Shown here piece by piece: positions 1-7,703 of a DNA stretch of 18,198 nucleotides (its first letter is position 1; every line of letters starts with the position of its first letter). The position numbers were made by a program, and so were the translations under genes. This stretch comes from CAWDPQ01 sp049642465 (GTDB lineage: Bacteria > Acidobacteriota > Vicinamibacteria > Vicinamibacterales > 2-12-FULL-66-21): the NCBI GenBank assembly GCA_049642465.1, contig JBAROV010000158.1:1-18198 (forward strand), written 5' to 3'. Below the pieces are notes generated by a model, which worked only from the letters and a program-made list of their open reading frames with translations, was not told the DNA's origin and made no database searches.

Positions 1-486
1 GGTGTGGCCCGCACGGGCACGCTGACGGTCGCCGGGCAGACGGTGACGATTACCCAGGCGGCGGCGAGTTGCAGCTACAGCGTGTCGCCGACCACGGTCT
101 CGGTGCCCTCGACGGGCAGCAACGGCAGCGTCGCGGTGACGACGGGATCGAGCTGCCCGTGGACGGCGACGAGTGCCGTGAGCTGGATCACCATCACCAG
201 CGGCGCGTCGATGTCCGGTCTCGGCTCGACGAACTATTCGGTGGCCGCGAACACCGCCGGTGTGGCGCGCACGGGCACGCTGACGGTCGCCGGGCAGACG
301 GTGACGATTACCCAGGCCGCGGCGAGTTGCAGCTACAGCGTGTCGCCGACCACGGTCTCGGTGCCTTCGACGGGCAGCAACGGCAGCGTCGCGGTGACGA
401 CGGGATCGAGCTGCCCGTGGACGGCGACGAGTGCGGTGAGCTGGATCACCATCACCAGCGGCGCGTCGATGTCCGGTCTCGGCTCC
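1..486 (+). repeat. Tandem 258-bp BACON-coding repeat
   Basis: Bases 1-228 and 259-486 match at a 258-bp offset with only a few substitutions, for example at 9/267, in the alanine codons near 60/318, at 106/364 and at 177/435. Most changes seen are silent third-position changes. After about 486 the second copy diverges from the first. More copies probably lie upstream of base 1. Confidence 0.9.
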
Positions 487-627
487 ACGAACTACACCGT
501 GGATCGGAATCCGACGGCTTCAACCCGAAGCGGCACGCTCACGGTCGCGGGTCGGACCGTGACGATCACCCAGAATGCGGCCACCCCGCCAGCGGCGCCA
601 ACGGGGTTCCGCGTGGTGGGTCAGTAA
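1..627 (+). CDS. Secreted BACON-repeat protein, 3' end only
   Basis: The reading frame is open from base 1, so the N-terminus and any catalytic or anchoring part lie outside the window; 208 codons are visible. The protein is made of BACON-type beta-sandwich repeats. Each begins with a CSYSVSP-like strand, has a central CPWTATSAVSWIT segment and closes with GTLTVAGQTVTITQ. Two units are almost identical at DNA level with a period of 258 bp (86 residues), while the last half-unit (after about base 486) has diverged. BACON domains are usually found in extracellular proteins of Bacteroidota and Acidobacteriota, where carbohydrate or mucin binding has been proposed; that function is inferred here. 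After the last repeat the protein ends with ATPPAAPTGFRVVGQ, which looks like the opening strand of an Fn3 domain, then a TAA stop. The family call is firm, the function is not. Confidence 0.85.
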   Translation, partial: GVARTGTLTVAGQTVTITQAAASCSYSVSPTTVSVPSTGSNGSVAVTTGSSCPWTATSAVSWITITSGASMSGLGSTNYSVAANTAGVARTGTLTVAGQTVTITQAAASCSYSVSPTTVSVPSTGSNGSVAVTTGSSCPWTATSAVSWITITSGASMSGLGSTNYTVDRNPTASTRSGTLTVAGRTVTITQNAATPPAAPTGFRVVGQ

Positions 628-670
628 GCTCGACCAATTCTGAGCACGTGAGTTGCATGGCGGTTCGGGC

Positions 671-1003
671 ATGGAGCCTAAGCGCTTTCCTGTGGCCGAT
701 ATTGCCGAAACGTTGGAGTTGCTTCCGATACTCGACGTGGGATCCTGCGAACCCTTGAAGGCTGCCGTCCACAGTGCCGCGCTCGGTCTCTGCGCGCTCA
801 TGGGCCTCTACAACGCGGCGGCCTGGCTCAAGCGGCGCCAAACGCACCTCGCCATCAACGCGGTCATCTATCTCGCGGCAACGTATTGGGAACATCGCCA
901 CGTCGCCCACCACGTCGTCTGTTTCAAGCCGTCGCATTCGGCCGCCCCAAATACAAGTAATGAGGCGGCGAGCCCGATGTCGATCGAGCCTAGAGCGGCG
1001 TAG
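671..1003 (+). CDS. Small hypothetical protein with hydrophobic core and His cluster
   Basis: About 110 residues from the ATG at 671; a TTG at 653 is an alternative start, and neither has a clear ribosome site. The body reads like a real protein: an ELLPILDV segment, a conserved-looking SCEPLKAAVH, a hydrophobic alanine/leucine helix (ALGLCALMGLYNAAAWL), a basic KRRQ linker, a second hydrophobic stretch (LAINAVIYLAATYWE) and a histidine cluster HRHVAHH. The last 25 or so residues are low-complexity. I recognise no named family. The segment layout suggests two short membrane-associated helices. It lies 43 bp after the BACON gene on the same strand and converges with the TPR gene. The coding call rests on composition and segment pattern only. 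Confidence 0.55.
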   Translation: MEPKRFPVADIAETLELLPILDVGSCEPLKAAVHSAALGLCALMGLYNAAAWLKRRQTHLAINAVIYLAATYWEHRHVAHHVVCFKPSHSAAPNTSNEAASPMSIEPRAA

Positions 1004-1035
1004 GCGGGCGGGCTTCGCGGCGGCCCGGACTCTCT

Positions 1036-1782
1036 TCAGGATTTGCGATCGCTCGTGCGGGGCAGCCGTTTGAGGAGAGCGTTTGCCTTCCGGAACCAGG
1101 GGCGCTCCCGCCGTTTGATGTAGGCCGGCATCGTCCGCTTCTTGGCCAGTATTCGTTCAGCCCAATCTCGCGCTTCGGCGGCGTGGCCGGTCGCCGCCAG
1201 AAATGCTGCGTAGTTGTACTGCGTTTCCGACAGTGTGGACGTTTGCGTCACTTCGGCAAAGCAGGCGGCGGCTTCTTCGTTACGGCCGAGCTTGCCGAGC
1301 GTGTAGGCGAGCAGACCTGCGGCGCGCTGATAGTCATACCGGGGATCGATTTTGACGACCCGGGTGAGGTCGTCGGCAGCCGGCTGAAAGTCGCCGAGTT
1401 CGATGGCGGCGAGCGCGCGTCGGTAGAATGGATCGACAGATTCGGTGCGCGACGAGATGACGCGGTCAAAGCACTCCCGAGCCTTCGCGTACTTCCCATC
1501 ATCCAGATACAGGTCGCCGAGTTCTTCGTAATTGCCAATTGACGGGTTGTCGATGATCGCGGCTTCGAGCTCGTTGATGCGCTTGCGGCGCGAAAAGATC
1601 TGAAACGTTCCCCGAAGGAGACCCACATCGGGAACGACCTCGGCCACGATGTAAGCCAGCGCACCGAGACCACCGCCGATGAGGATGATCCAGAGCCAGA
1701 AGGTATCGGGCCGGCGACGGACGAAGTGAATGATCGCCAGCGCCTGGAGAATGATGCCGTATGGATAAAAAAGGCCGAGCAT
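1036..1782 (-). CDS. Membrane-anchored TPR protein
   Basis: 248 residues. The N-terminus has two membrane segments (about residues 5-22 and 28-50) around a short basic loop (RRRPDTFW), resembling the phospholipase D nuclease N-terminal (PLDc_N) hairpin. A basic RRKR stretch and a run of TPR-like helices follow from about residue 70 to 225. Repeat signatures include YEELGDLYLDDGKYAKARECFDR and YRRALAAIELGDFQPAADDL. TPRs form protein-binding scaffolds, so this is probably an inner-membrane adaptor with a cytoplasmic TPR domain. It starts 33 bp after the CHASE2/HD-GYP stop on the same strand, but a TATAGT box just upstream suggests its own promoter. Partner unknown. Confidence 0.8.
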   Translation of the reverse strand: MLGLFYPYGIILQALAIIHFVRRRPDTFWLWIILIGGGLGALAYIVAEVVPDVGLLRGTFQIFSRRKRINELEAAIIDNPSIGNYEELGDLYLDDGKYAKARECFDRVISSRTESVDPFYRRALAAIELGDFQPAADDLTRVVKIDPRYDYQRAAGLLAYTLGKLGRNEEAAACFAEVTQTSTLSETQYNYAAFLAATGHAAEARDWAERILAKKRTMPAYIKRRERPWFRKANALLKRLPRTSDRKS

Positions 1783-1793
1783 GCAGCGGCGCG

Positions 1794-1799
1794 ACTATA
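1794..1799 (-). promoter_or_regulatory. -10 box for the TPR gene, near-leaderless
   Basis: On the minus strand TATAGT (5 of 6 to TATAAT) ends 11 nt before the ATG. Transcription would start about 4-5 nt before the start codon, and no Shine-Dalgarno site is present. No good -35 box is visible. Confidence 0.4.
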
Positions 1800-1815
1800 A
1801 CATCCCCGGCGGCCG

Positions 1816-3768
1816 CTATCGATGGCTCGTAGCGAGCGCCTCTTCAGAGACATTTCTCAAAATGGCCGCCACGCTGATAAACGCGTCCACGACCGCCGGA
1901 TCGAAATGCGTCCCCCTGCCACGGGCGATGAGATCGACGGCCTCGTCGTGAGTCATGGACGGACGGTACAGGTTTCGCCCTACCGCGGCATCGTACACAT
2001 CCACGATCGCCATGACGCGGCCGGCCACGGGAATCTGCGTCCCCCGGAGCCCTTGCGGGTATCCCGTGCCATCCCAGCGTTCGTGGTGCGTGTACACGAT
2101 GTCTTTCGCCATTGCGAGCGTCGCATCGTCGCGGACGCCGACTTGTTGCTCCGCTTTGAGGATCACGTCGCGTCCGAGCACTGGATGACGTCGCATTTCC
2201 GCAAGTTCGTCTTCGGTCAACGGGCCCGGCTTGTTGAGGATGTGATCCGGAATGCCTACTTTTCCGATGTCGTGCAACGGCGCGAGGCTCGACAGCAGAT
2301 CGATCCGCTCGGGTGTCAGCAGGTCCCGGTAATCGGAGTGGCGCGACAGCTCGTTCGCGAGCAGCCGCGCGTACTGCTGGGTGCGTCGCGAATGGCGCCC
2401 GGTTTCGAGGTCTCGCGTTTCGGTCAGCGAGAGCAGCGTCTGAACCATGAGGCGCTGTGCGGCGGTCTTTTCCCGGCCGGCACTTTCCGCTCGGCCCCGC
2501 TCGACCGTGAACTTTGCAAGTGTCATGACGGCCAGCGCGACGACGACACCAATAGTCGGCGACAGCGGTGAAATGAAAACCCCTTCGTTCGAGAGCAGCC
2601 ACACAGCACCAGGCCACAGGCTGACGATCATGGATGTCGCGGCAACAATGCCAAGGACGATGCCGATGCGCGCGACAATGCCTGCGAGCAGGAAACCGAG
2701 GAAGATCACGGTGAGACTCTCGAGCGTCGAGCCGAGAGGGGAGCGCTGGATGAAATCTCCCTGCAGGAGATTGTCCGCGACCGTGGCCTGCACCTCGACG
2801 CCGGCAAACAGGGTGTCGAGCGGAGTAGCGACCACCTCGCGTGTCCCGAGCGCTGTGGTTCCGACAAAGACGATCTTGTTACGTACGACCTCTGCGGGAA
2901 TCTCACCCGCGAGCACCGCCGCAGCCGACAGATAGGGGAACGTCCGCTTTTCACCGCGGTATCGCAGCAGCAGGCTGCTCTTGGCGTCTACGGGGACATC
3001 GAGATTGTCGAGTGTCAGTACGGAAGCATTGACGTTTGAGACGCGAAGCGCCATTTCACGCACCTGGCGGGCGCGAGAGACGGCCGCGAGCGCCAGACTC
3101 GGATAGACCCGGCCGTCGAGTTCGGCGACGAGCGGCACGCGCCTGAGAATGCCATCGGAGTCCGGCGCGGCGTTCAGAAAACCCGATGCTCCGGCTGCTT
3201 GCGCGAGAGATGGCAGGCTGCAGACGGCGCCGGTGGCTTTGAAGTACGGGGCTTCGGGCTCGTCCACGACGTCGCGCGACTGGAGGATCGCGAGGCCGAC
3301 CGGGTGCAGTACGCACGCGTTGTCACGCCGCCGCCCGGACTCGAATGTCAGCCCGTAACCGAGGATGACGCGTCCTTCGCCGAGCATTGATGCAAACAGA
3401 TCGTCGGGTGAGCGCTCCCGACTGCTGGCCTGCGCGTAGCGATCGGTCTCGGCAAAGATGATGTCGAGCGCGACGGTTGCGGCGCCGAGATCACGCAGAC
3501 GCGCAATCAGTCGTCCGACAACGTCTCGCCGCCACGGCCACTGTCCCACGGCGGACAAACTCTGCTCGTCAACGTCGACGATGACGACGTGGCCTGCCGG
3601 TGCGCGCGGCGGCACCGATCGCAAGACGACGTCGTAGACCGAGTCGTCCAGGCGTGCCAGCAGTGCCGGCCGATGCACGGCGAGCAACGCAATCAGGACA
3701 ACGGGAACGGCGCCGCAGAGGAAGACGAGACGAGGACGCTTCGCGCCGGAAGGAGCCCTGGTGGCCAC
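1816..3768 (-). CDS. CHASE2 sensor with HD-GYP c-di-GMP phosphodiesterase
   Basis: 650 residues, GTG start. A membrane segment (about 13-31) leads into a large extracytoplasmic CHASE2 sensor (about 35-340; note VIVDVDEQSL, GQWPWRR, DIIFAE and the closing GTTALGTREVVATPL). Three membrane segments follow (about 350-420), then a short linker and a complete HD-GYP domain (about 440-640). The metal and catalytic motifs are intact: H459, H499-D500 with G502-K503, H528, HHE at 561-563, DGTGYP at 566-571 and D590. HD-GYP enzymes hydrolyse cyclic di-GMP, so this protein probably lowers c-di-GMP in response to a periplasmic signal. CHASE2 is more often fused to adenylate cyclases or kinases. The gene begins 7 bp after the OmpA-like gene and is likely co-transcribed with it. 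Confidence 0.93.
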   Translation of the reverse strand: MATRAPSGAKRPRLVFLCGAVPVVLIALLAVHRPALLARLDDSVYDVVLRSVPPRAPAGHVVIVDVDEQSLSAVGQWPWRRDVVGRLIARLRDLGAATVALDIIFAETDRYAQASSRERSPDDLFASMLGEGRVILGYGLTFESGRRRDNACVLHPVGLAILQSRDVVDEPEAPYFKATGAVCSLPSLAQAAGASGFLNAAPDSDGILRRVPLVAELDGRVYPSLALAAVSRARQVREMALRVSNVNASVLTLDNLDVPVDAKSSLLLRYRGEKRTFPYLSAAAVLAGEIPAEVVRNKIVFVGTTALGTREVVATPLDTLFAGVEVQATVADNLLQGDFIQRSPLGSTLESLTVIFLGFLLAGIVARIGIVLGIVAATSMIVSLWPGAVWLLSNEGVFISPLSPTIGVVVALAVMTLAKFTVERGRAESAGREKTAAQRLMVQTLLSLTETRDLETGRHSRRTQQYARLLANELSRHSDYRDLLTPERIDLLSSLAPLHDIGKVGIPDHILNKPGPLTEDELAEMRRHPVLGRDVILKAEQQVGVRDDATLAMAKDIVYTHHERWDGTGYPQGLRGTQIPVAGRVMAIVDVYDAAVGRNLYRPSMTHDEAVDLIARGRGTHFDPAVVDAFISVAAILRNVSEEALATSHR

Positions 3769-3775
3769 GGGACGG

Positions 3776-4408
3776 TTACCTCACAGAAATCTCGACGCGG
3801 CGATTGTGGGGTTCGGGGGTGCGGTCCGGCGTGCGCATCAGGAGATCGGCTTCGCCGTGAGAGGTCACTTCGACGAGTGCGGCATCGAGTCCCGCTTCGA
3901 CGAGGATGGTGCGCACGGTGCTTGCGCGCTTCAACCCGAGCTGGATGTTTGCTTGGGGCGAGCCCATCGTATCCGTGTGGCCAACAACGGTGACCTCCGG
4001 GATCGAGCGCTCCTTGACGGTTTTCAGGATTTCAGGAAGGAGCGCACGAGATGCGTCGGTGAGACGATCGGATTCGAACTGAAAATACAGGGTGAAGTAT
4101 CGCGGTGGCTGCGGAAGTGCCGCGATGGCGCTCCCGAAAAGGCGGTTGACGTCCGCCTCGCTCATCGTGCTTACCGCGCCGGGGCGGCGATCGGCGGTGG
4201 CGTTCACCGCCTGTCGCGCTGCGCTCAGTTCCGTCGAACCGAATTCGTTGACGACCCGCACACGGCCCACCTTACCGTCTGCATCCGGCAACAACACAAC
4301 TAGTGCTGGTGCGGGTGGCGCGGGTGCTGGCACCCGCTTGGGGCCGCACGCAATTGTCAGGGCCCCAACGAGCACACCGGGGATAGCCAGCGATCGCGCG
4401 CGCGTCAT
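3776..4408 (-). CDS. OmpA-family lipoprotein
   Basis: 210 residues. The N-terminal signal ends in a lipobox-like LTIAC (Cys21), followed by a proline/alanine-rich linker typical of lipoproteins. The C-terminal OmpA/Pal peptidoglycan-binding domain covers about residues 105-210: FQFESDRL, then GHTDTMGS with the Asp that contacts diaminopimelate, N-x-x-L-x-x-x-RA, and the closing HNRRVEISVR. It is predicted to link the outer membrane to peptidoglycan. It lies 8 bp after the FecR-domain gene and 7 bp before the CHASE2 gene, so the three form a likely operon. Lipidation is probable but not certain because position -3 is Thr, not Leu. Confidence 0.9.
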   Translation of the reverse strand: MTRARSLAIPGVLVGALTIACGPKRVPAPAPPAPALVVLLPDADGKVGRVRVVNEFGSTELSAARQAVNATADRRPGAVSTMSEADVNRLFGSAIAALPQPPRYFTLYFQFESDRLTDASRALLPEILKTVKERSIPEVTVVGHTDTMGSPQANIQLGLKRASTVRTILVEAGLDAALVEVTSHGEADLLMRTPDRTPEPHNRRVEISVR

Positions 4409-4416
4409 GCGTCCGT

Positions 4417-4872
4417 TTACTGCTCCTCGACCCTGACCGCCAGAGACGTGCCGCGAACGCCAACGATGGCCGACGGGGTCTCGAGGCGGATCGAATCCGG
4501 CGCGAGCCGGGCAATGCGGCCGGAGACGTACGCCGCGACGCCGCGGACGAACTTGATGACCATCCCGACGCCGCCACTTCCCGGCGCATACACGTAGCGA
4601 TCGAGACGGACTTCGCTATTGGGGCCAAGCGAGAGCCGCGTGTCGTCTCTCAGCGTGACGCCGACGCTGCCGCCGTCGCCCGTTCGCAGACCGTCAGCGG
4701 CAAACACCAGTTCGCCGGCGCGTGCGGGAATCGTCTCGTTCGCACGCACGATGAATGCGGAGCCGGAAACCACCTTGATTCGGCCGGCAGCCGTTTGCTG
4801 CTGTGCCGCCGCAGGCGTTGCTGCCGCGAGGATGAGAGCGAGGATGCCGACCGACCGTCGCAGACTGGTCAT
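4417..4872 (-). CDS. Periplasmic FecR-domain protein
   Basis: 151 residues. The start at 4872 is chosen because AGGAGG lies 5 nt upstream on the minus strand and a signal peptide follows directly (cleavage near AAAQQQ). The ORF remains open further upstream, but those residues look non-coding. Residues about 30-145 form a FecR domain: GSAFIVRANE, DGLRTGDGGSVGVTLRDDTRLSLG, a segment with tyrosine and arginine, and the hallmark TPSAIVGVRGTSLAVRVE. Stand-alone secreted FecR domains of this kind differ from the inner-membrane anti-sigma FecR proteins. Given its neighbours it may feed an envelope signal to the CHASE2 sensor; this is inference. Confidence 0.88.
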   Translation of the reverse strand: MTSLRRSVGILALILAAATPAAAQQQTAAGRIKVVSGSAFIVRANETIPARAGELVFAADGLRTGDGGSVGVTLRDDTRLSLGPNSEVRLDRYVYAPGSGGVGMVIKFVRGVAAYVSGRIARLAPDSIRLETPSAIVGVRGTSLAVRVEEQ

Positions 4873-5023
4873 CTGAGCCTCCTGAAACTCCAAATGCCGG
4901 GTCGTGCATCCTCGTGCACGCACCCTTGTCGAAATCGGACACGGACTTACGAAACTGGCAGTGTCGGGCCAGATCCGTCAAAAAAACCCTCGGAAAACAA
5001 AGGCCTGCCGCACAGTCTGCACT

Positions 5024-5052
5024 GGCCGTGCCGGGAGGGTCCCGGGACGGCC
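5024..5052 (-). terminator. Strong hairpin after the DUF218 gene
   Basis: Outer arms GGCCGT (5024-5029) and ACGGCC (5047-5052) enclose inner arms CCGGGA (5031-5036) and TCCCGG (5040-5045) around a GGG loop. This gives 12 pairs with one G-G mismatch as written on the plus strand (C-C in the minus-strand transcript). It lies 8 nt after the minus-strand stop codon. No U-tract follows directly; a run of seven A (4980-4986 on the plus strand) is about 40 nt further on. Confidence 0.55.
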
Positions 5053-5060
5053 CGCCGGGC

Positions 5061-5732
5061 TCAAGGGAGGGGATGGCGCAGAATGTCTAGCAGAAGTTTC
5101 TGCAACTCGATGATTTCGGTGCGGACGCCGGTGCGCGTCTGCCACCACGCGGCGGGGTCGAAATCTGAATAGCGCGAGGCACGTATCACAACGTGAACCG
5201 GCTGATGCGTCAATGCGCGCCGAACCACCCGGCGCGTGCGCCGGGAATGGTCCGTGGTCGTGATCATGAGGATGCTGCGGAATCCACGTTCGGCGACCCA
5301 AATCGAGAGCACCTTCCCTTCGGCAGTCGTTCCATCCACCGGGGTTGGGATTCGCACGGGACTCACGACGCCAAGCGATTGGAGCTCTTCGAGCGCTCGG
5401 GATGCCTCGTCATGATGAGGGACGCCACGGCGCTGAAACTCGACATCCGCGTTTCGCGGTGGCTCCCCGAACACCGCGACCGTCTTCGATACGCCGGTTC
5501 GCACCAGGTCCACCGCTTCGAGGACTCCTGCGCTGCCGGCATCGACCGAAATCACGATCGCGTCGACCGGACTGACCGGATCGTTGGCGATCAACGCCTG
5601 TCCCAGCGCCCGAAGTGTTGCCACCCTCGTCCGCGGGACAGCCATCACGGCTATCCCGATCAGAACCAGGATGAGGACGGCCCGGATCCAGCGTCGCCGC
5701 TGCAGGCCCCGGCGTTGGCGTGAATACGTCAT
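5061..5732 (-). CDS. YdcF-like (DUF218/ElyC-SanA) membrane protein
   Basis: 223 residues. A basic N-terminus and one membrane segment (about residues 17-33) lead into a domain with DUF218 features: a VDAIVISVDAGSAG opening strand-turn, LVRTGVSKTVAVFGEP, EGKVLSIWVAERGFRSIL, ITTTDHSRRTRRVVRRAL and the late WWQTRTGVRTEIIELQKL. Family members (YdcF, SanA, ElyC) act in the envelope, some in peptidoglycan or polysaccharide-carrier homeostasis; the exact reaction here is unknown. The gene is transcribed divergently from the CBM9-like gene, with 76 bp between them. A TAAACT box 12 nt before the ATG and no Shine-Dalgarno site suggest a very short leader. It ends at a strong hairpin. Confidence 0.75.
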   Translation of the reverse strand: MTYSRQRRGLQRRRWIRAVLILVLIGIAVMAVPRTRVATLRALGQALIANDPVSPVDAIVISVDAGSAGVLEAVDLVRTGVSKTVAVFGEPPRNADVEFQRRGVPHHDEASRALEELQSLGVVSPVRIPTPVDGTTAEGKVLSIWVAERGFRSILMITTTDHSRRTRRVVRRALTHQPVHVVIRASRYSDFDPAAWWQTRTGVRTEIIELQKLLLDILRHPLP

Positions 5733-5744
5733 GCTTCATTGTGC

Positions 5745-5750
5745 AGTTTA
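5745..5750 (-). promoter_or_regulatory. -10-like box for the DUF218 gene
   Basis: On the minus strand TAAACT (4 of 6 to consensus) ends 12 nt before the ATG. It is weak alone, but it matches the spacing seen at three other genes in the window that also lack ribosome sites. Confidence 0.25.
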
Positions 5751-5784
5751 AGCGCGGCGGCTCGAAATCTCGCCGCGTTGGCCA

Positions 5785-5790
5785 TATGAT
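5785..5790 (+). promoter_or_regulatory. -10 box for the CBM9-like gene
   Basis: TATGAT (5 of 6 to consensus) sits 18 nt before the ATG. A strong GGAGGAG ribosome site (5798-5804) lies between them, 4 nt from the start. No clear -35 box is visible. Confidence 0.35.
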
Positions 5791-5808
5791 GTTCGCCGGA
5801 GGAGCGAA

Positions 5809-6561
5809 ATGACATTCGGCGCGGTCTTCTGTGTGGGCCTGCTAACTCTGTCGCTGACAGCCTGGCCAACTGGCTATGATGACGTCGTGCAGACACAGAG
5901 CGATCAGCGACCGCAGCTGACGGTCAAGCGGTCGGACGACTTCGAAGTGAACGGCGCCGGCGACAACGCCGCCTGGGGTCAAGCCGAATGGGTGCCGCTC
6001 CGACGGCGCCAGGCAGACGGTCATCCGTTCGAGACACGCTTCAAGATGCTGTACTCGAACACCGGGCTGTACTTCTTGATGGACGGCACGGATCGCAAGC
6101 TCACCGCAACCATGAACGAAGACTTCATGGATTTGTGGAACGAAGACGTCTACGAAGTGTTTCTCTGGACCGACGAACGCTACCCCGTGTACTTCGAGTA
6201 CGAGATTTCGCCACTCAACCGCGAGTTACCCATTCTCATCCCGAATTTCGGCGGGCAGTTTCTCGGCTGGCGGCCCTGGAAGTACGACAAGGATCGCGCC
6301 ATCCGCAAGGCCACCAGTGTGAGCGGTGGACCGAAGCAATCGGGAGCGTCGATCGAAGGCTGGCGGGCCGAGTTCTTCATTCCCTACAGGCTTCTGAACC
6401 CGCTGCAGAATGTCCCGCCGAAGCCGGGTACGCGCTGGCGGGCCAACTTCTATCGGATGGACCATGACGAGGGGAAGCGCACGCAATGGGAATGGGCGCG
6501 AGTCGGCTCTTCGTTTCACGAGTATCAGAAGTTCGGCGAGTTGATATTCGCCGATCGCTGA
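5809..6561 (+). CDS. Secreted CBM9-like (DOMON-type) carbohydrate-binding protein
   Basis: 250 residues. The start is fixed by GGAGGAG just upstream. A hydrophobic N-terminus (about residues 5-20) is probably a signal peptide, although it lacks early positive charges. The rest matches the family 9 carbohydrate-binding-like domain found as a stand-alone protein: DDFEVNGAGDNAAWGQAEWVPL at the start, RFKMLYSNTGLYFLMDGTD, EDVYEVFLWTDE, YFEYEISPLN and WRANFYRMDHDEG near the end. CBM9 domains bind sugar reducing ends, but the stand-alone proteins are mostly uncharacterised. The 3' end overlaps the convergent GH5 gene by 37 bp, and the pair may act on the same polysaccharide (inference). Confidence 0.88.
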   Translation: MTFGAVFCVGLLTLSLTAWPTGYDDVVQTQSDQRPQLTVKRSDDFEVNGAGDNAAWGQAEWVPLRRRQADGHPFETRFKMLYSNTGLYFLMDGTDRKLTATMNEDFMDLWNEDVYEVFLWTDERYPVYFEYEISPLNRELPILIPNFGGQFLGWRPWKYDKDRAIRKATSVSGGPKQSGASIEGWRAEFFIPYRLLNPLQNVPPKPGTRWRANFYRMDHDEGKRTQWEWARVGSSFHEYQKFGELIFADR

Positions 6562-7703
6562 CGGGCATCAGACGAGCGCGAGCTCGCCAGCTGACGCCGT
6601 ACGAGTCCGCCGAACTCTGTTTCCTCGTACTGTTGCATCTGCGCATCGGAGACGAGGCGCGGCCGATCCGACCAGCTCCACGCCGCCCAGCCGATACCCA
6701 GCCAGCGCGCGTAGCGCGCAAGCGCGTCGCCCCACCTCAAGTGTTCGGGTCCGCCGCCCCACTCGCCAATGAACACTGGCGCCCGCCGAGCCAGCGAGCC
6801 GAATGCGTCGCGCCACGTCAACGGATGCTGCGCTCGGTGCCACGTGCGACGCTTCCGTCTGAGCGGCCGGCCGCACCACGGGTAGACATGCGTCGAGTAC
6901 ACGACATTGTGAAAGACTTCCGATGAACGGTCGCGGATCGTCAGCGGCATTCCGCGCAGGTCATAGGCCCAGTTCACCCCGGGAACGAATACCAGTGAGC
7001 GCGGATGCGATTCGCGAATAGTCCGGACGATCTGTCTCGCCCACGGTTGCCATTCCGCCATCGTCACGCGGCGTGACTTCAATCCGACAATGGCCCCTTC
7101 GTCAGCGATGTGTTCGAGGATCGTCGCATCGCCCCGAATCGGATCGTGAGGCTCGTTGAAGATGTCGAGAAGCACGGCGGACTCGGACCGGTAACGATCA
7201 GCGAGCCGCCCCCAGACGTCAATCGACGCAGCATTAGGAAGCGACGGCACCCGATTGGACGACCCGTCGCGATTCCAACCTCGTAAGACGTCCGCATCGA
7301 GCCAGTGGAGGTCGAGCAGCGTGTACGCTCCCGCACGCGAGGTCCAGTAGATGACCTGATCGATCGCGTCCAGATACGCATTCGCAGAGAACGCTCCTCG
7401 TCCGTTCAGCGCCCAGTCCTGATTGAACGGGATTCGCAGAATGTTTGCACCCCAGAGCCGAACGATGTGCTCGATCTCGGCTTCCGAGATACTGGCGCTG
7501 GCGAGAAAGCCATGCGCGCCAGGTTCTGCGTACTCCAGGCCGGAACGATTGATGCCGCGGAGAATGAGTGGCTGTCGCGATTCAGCATTGACAATCGCTC
7601 GGCCGGCAGTTGCGAGCCAGGGGAGACCGTTCGACAGCACACTTGAGGCTACTACGACGACCGTATCCGCACACGGCGTGACGTTGCGCAGGCGCGTGCA
7701 CAA
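6525..7703 (-). CDS. Glycoside hydrolase family 5 (cellulase-like)
   Basis: Up to 392 residues. Opening ILRGINRSGLEYAEPG, GANILRIPFNQDW, LLDLHWLD, then FNEPHD with the proposed acid/base E184, STHVYPW with H272, and VFIGEWGGG with the nucleophile E314. These give all the usual GH5 (clan GH-A) landmarks in order. It should hydrolyse beta-linked glucans or mannans; the substrate cannot be read from sequence. The start is uncertain: the frame opens with TTG at 7703, an in-frame TAG lies shortly upstream, and an internal GTG before VLSNGLPWL is possible. No convincing signal peptide is visible, only a short VVVVAS stretch. The last ten or so codons overlap the CBM9-like gene. Confidence 0.88.
   Translation of the reverse strand: MCTRLRNVTPCADTVVVVASSVLSNGLPWLATAGRAIVNAESRQPLILRGINRSGLEYAEPGAHGFLASASISEAEIEHIVRLWGANILRIPFNQDWALNGRGAFSANAYLDAIDQVIYWTSRAGAYTLLDLHWLDADVLRGWNRDGSSNRVPSLPNAASIDVWGRLADRYRSESAVLLDIFNEPHDPIRGDATILEHIADEGAIVGLKSRRVTMAEWQPWARQIVRTIRESHPRSLVFVPGVNWAYDLRGMPLTIRDRSSEVFHNVVYSTHVYPWCGRPLRRKRRTWHRAQHPLTWRDAFGSLARRAPVFIGEWGGGPEHLRWGDALARYARWLGIGWAAWSWSDRPRLVSDAQMQQYEETEFGGLVRRQLASSRSSDARQRSANINSPNF

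Noticed and set aside
69..758. Second plus-strand frame through the BACON repeats
   Set aside because: It only reflects the repeat in a shifted frame. The main frame gives a recognisable BACON domain.
1009..1027. Possible hairpin between the convergent small ORF and TPR genes
   Set aside because: Only 5 pairs with a 9-nt loop and no T-tract.
1822..2571. Plus-strand ORF antisense to the HD-GYP domain
   Set aside because: The opposite strand encodes intact HD-GYP motifs. This frame is a GC-skew shadow.
4980..4986. Run of seven A as the U-tract of a minus-strand terminator
   Set aside because: The strong hairpin is about 40 nt away and no stem directly precedes the run. It does not form a classical intrinsic terminator.
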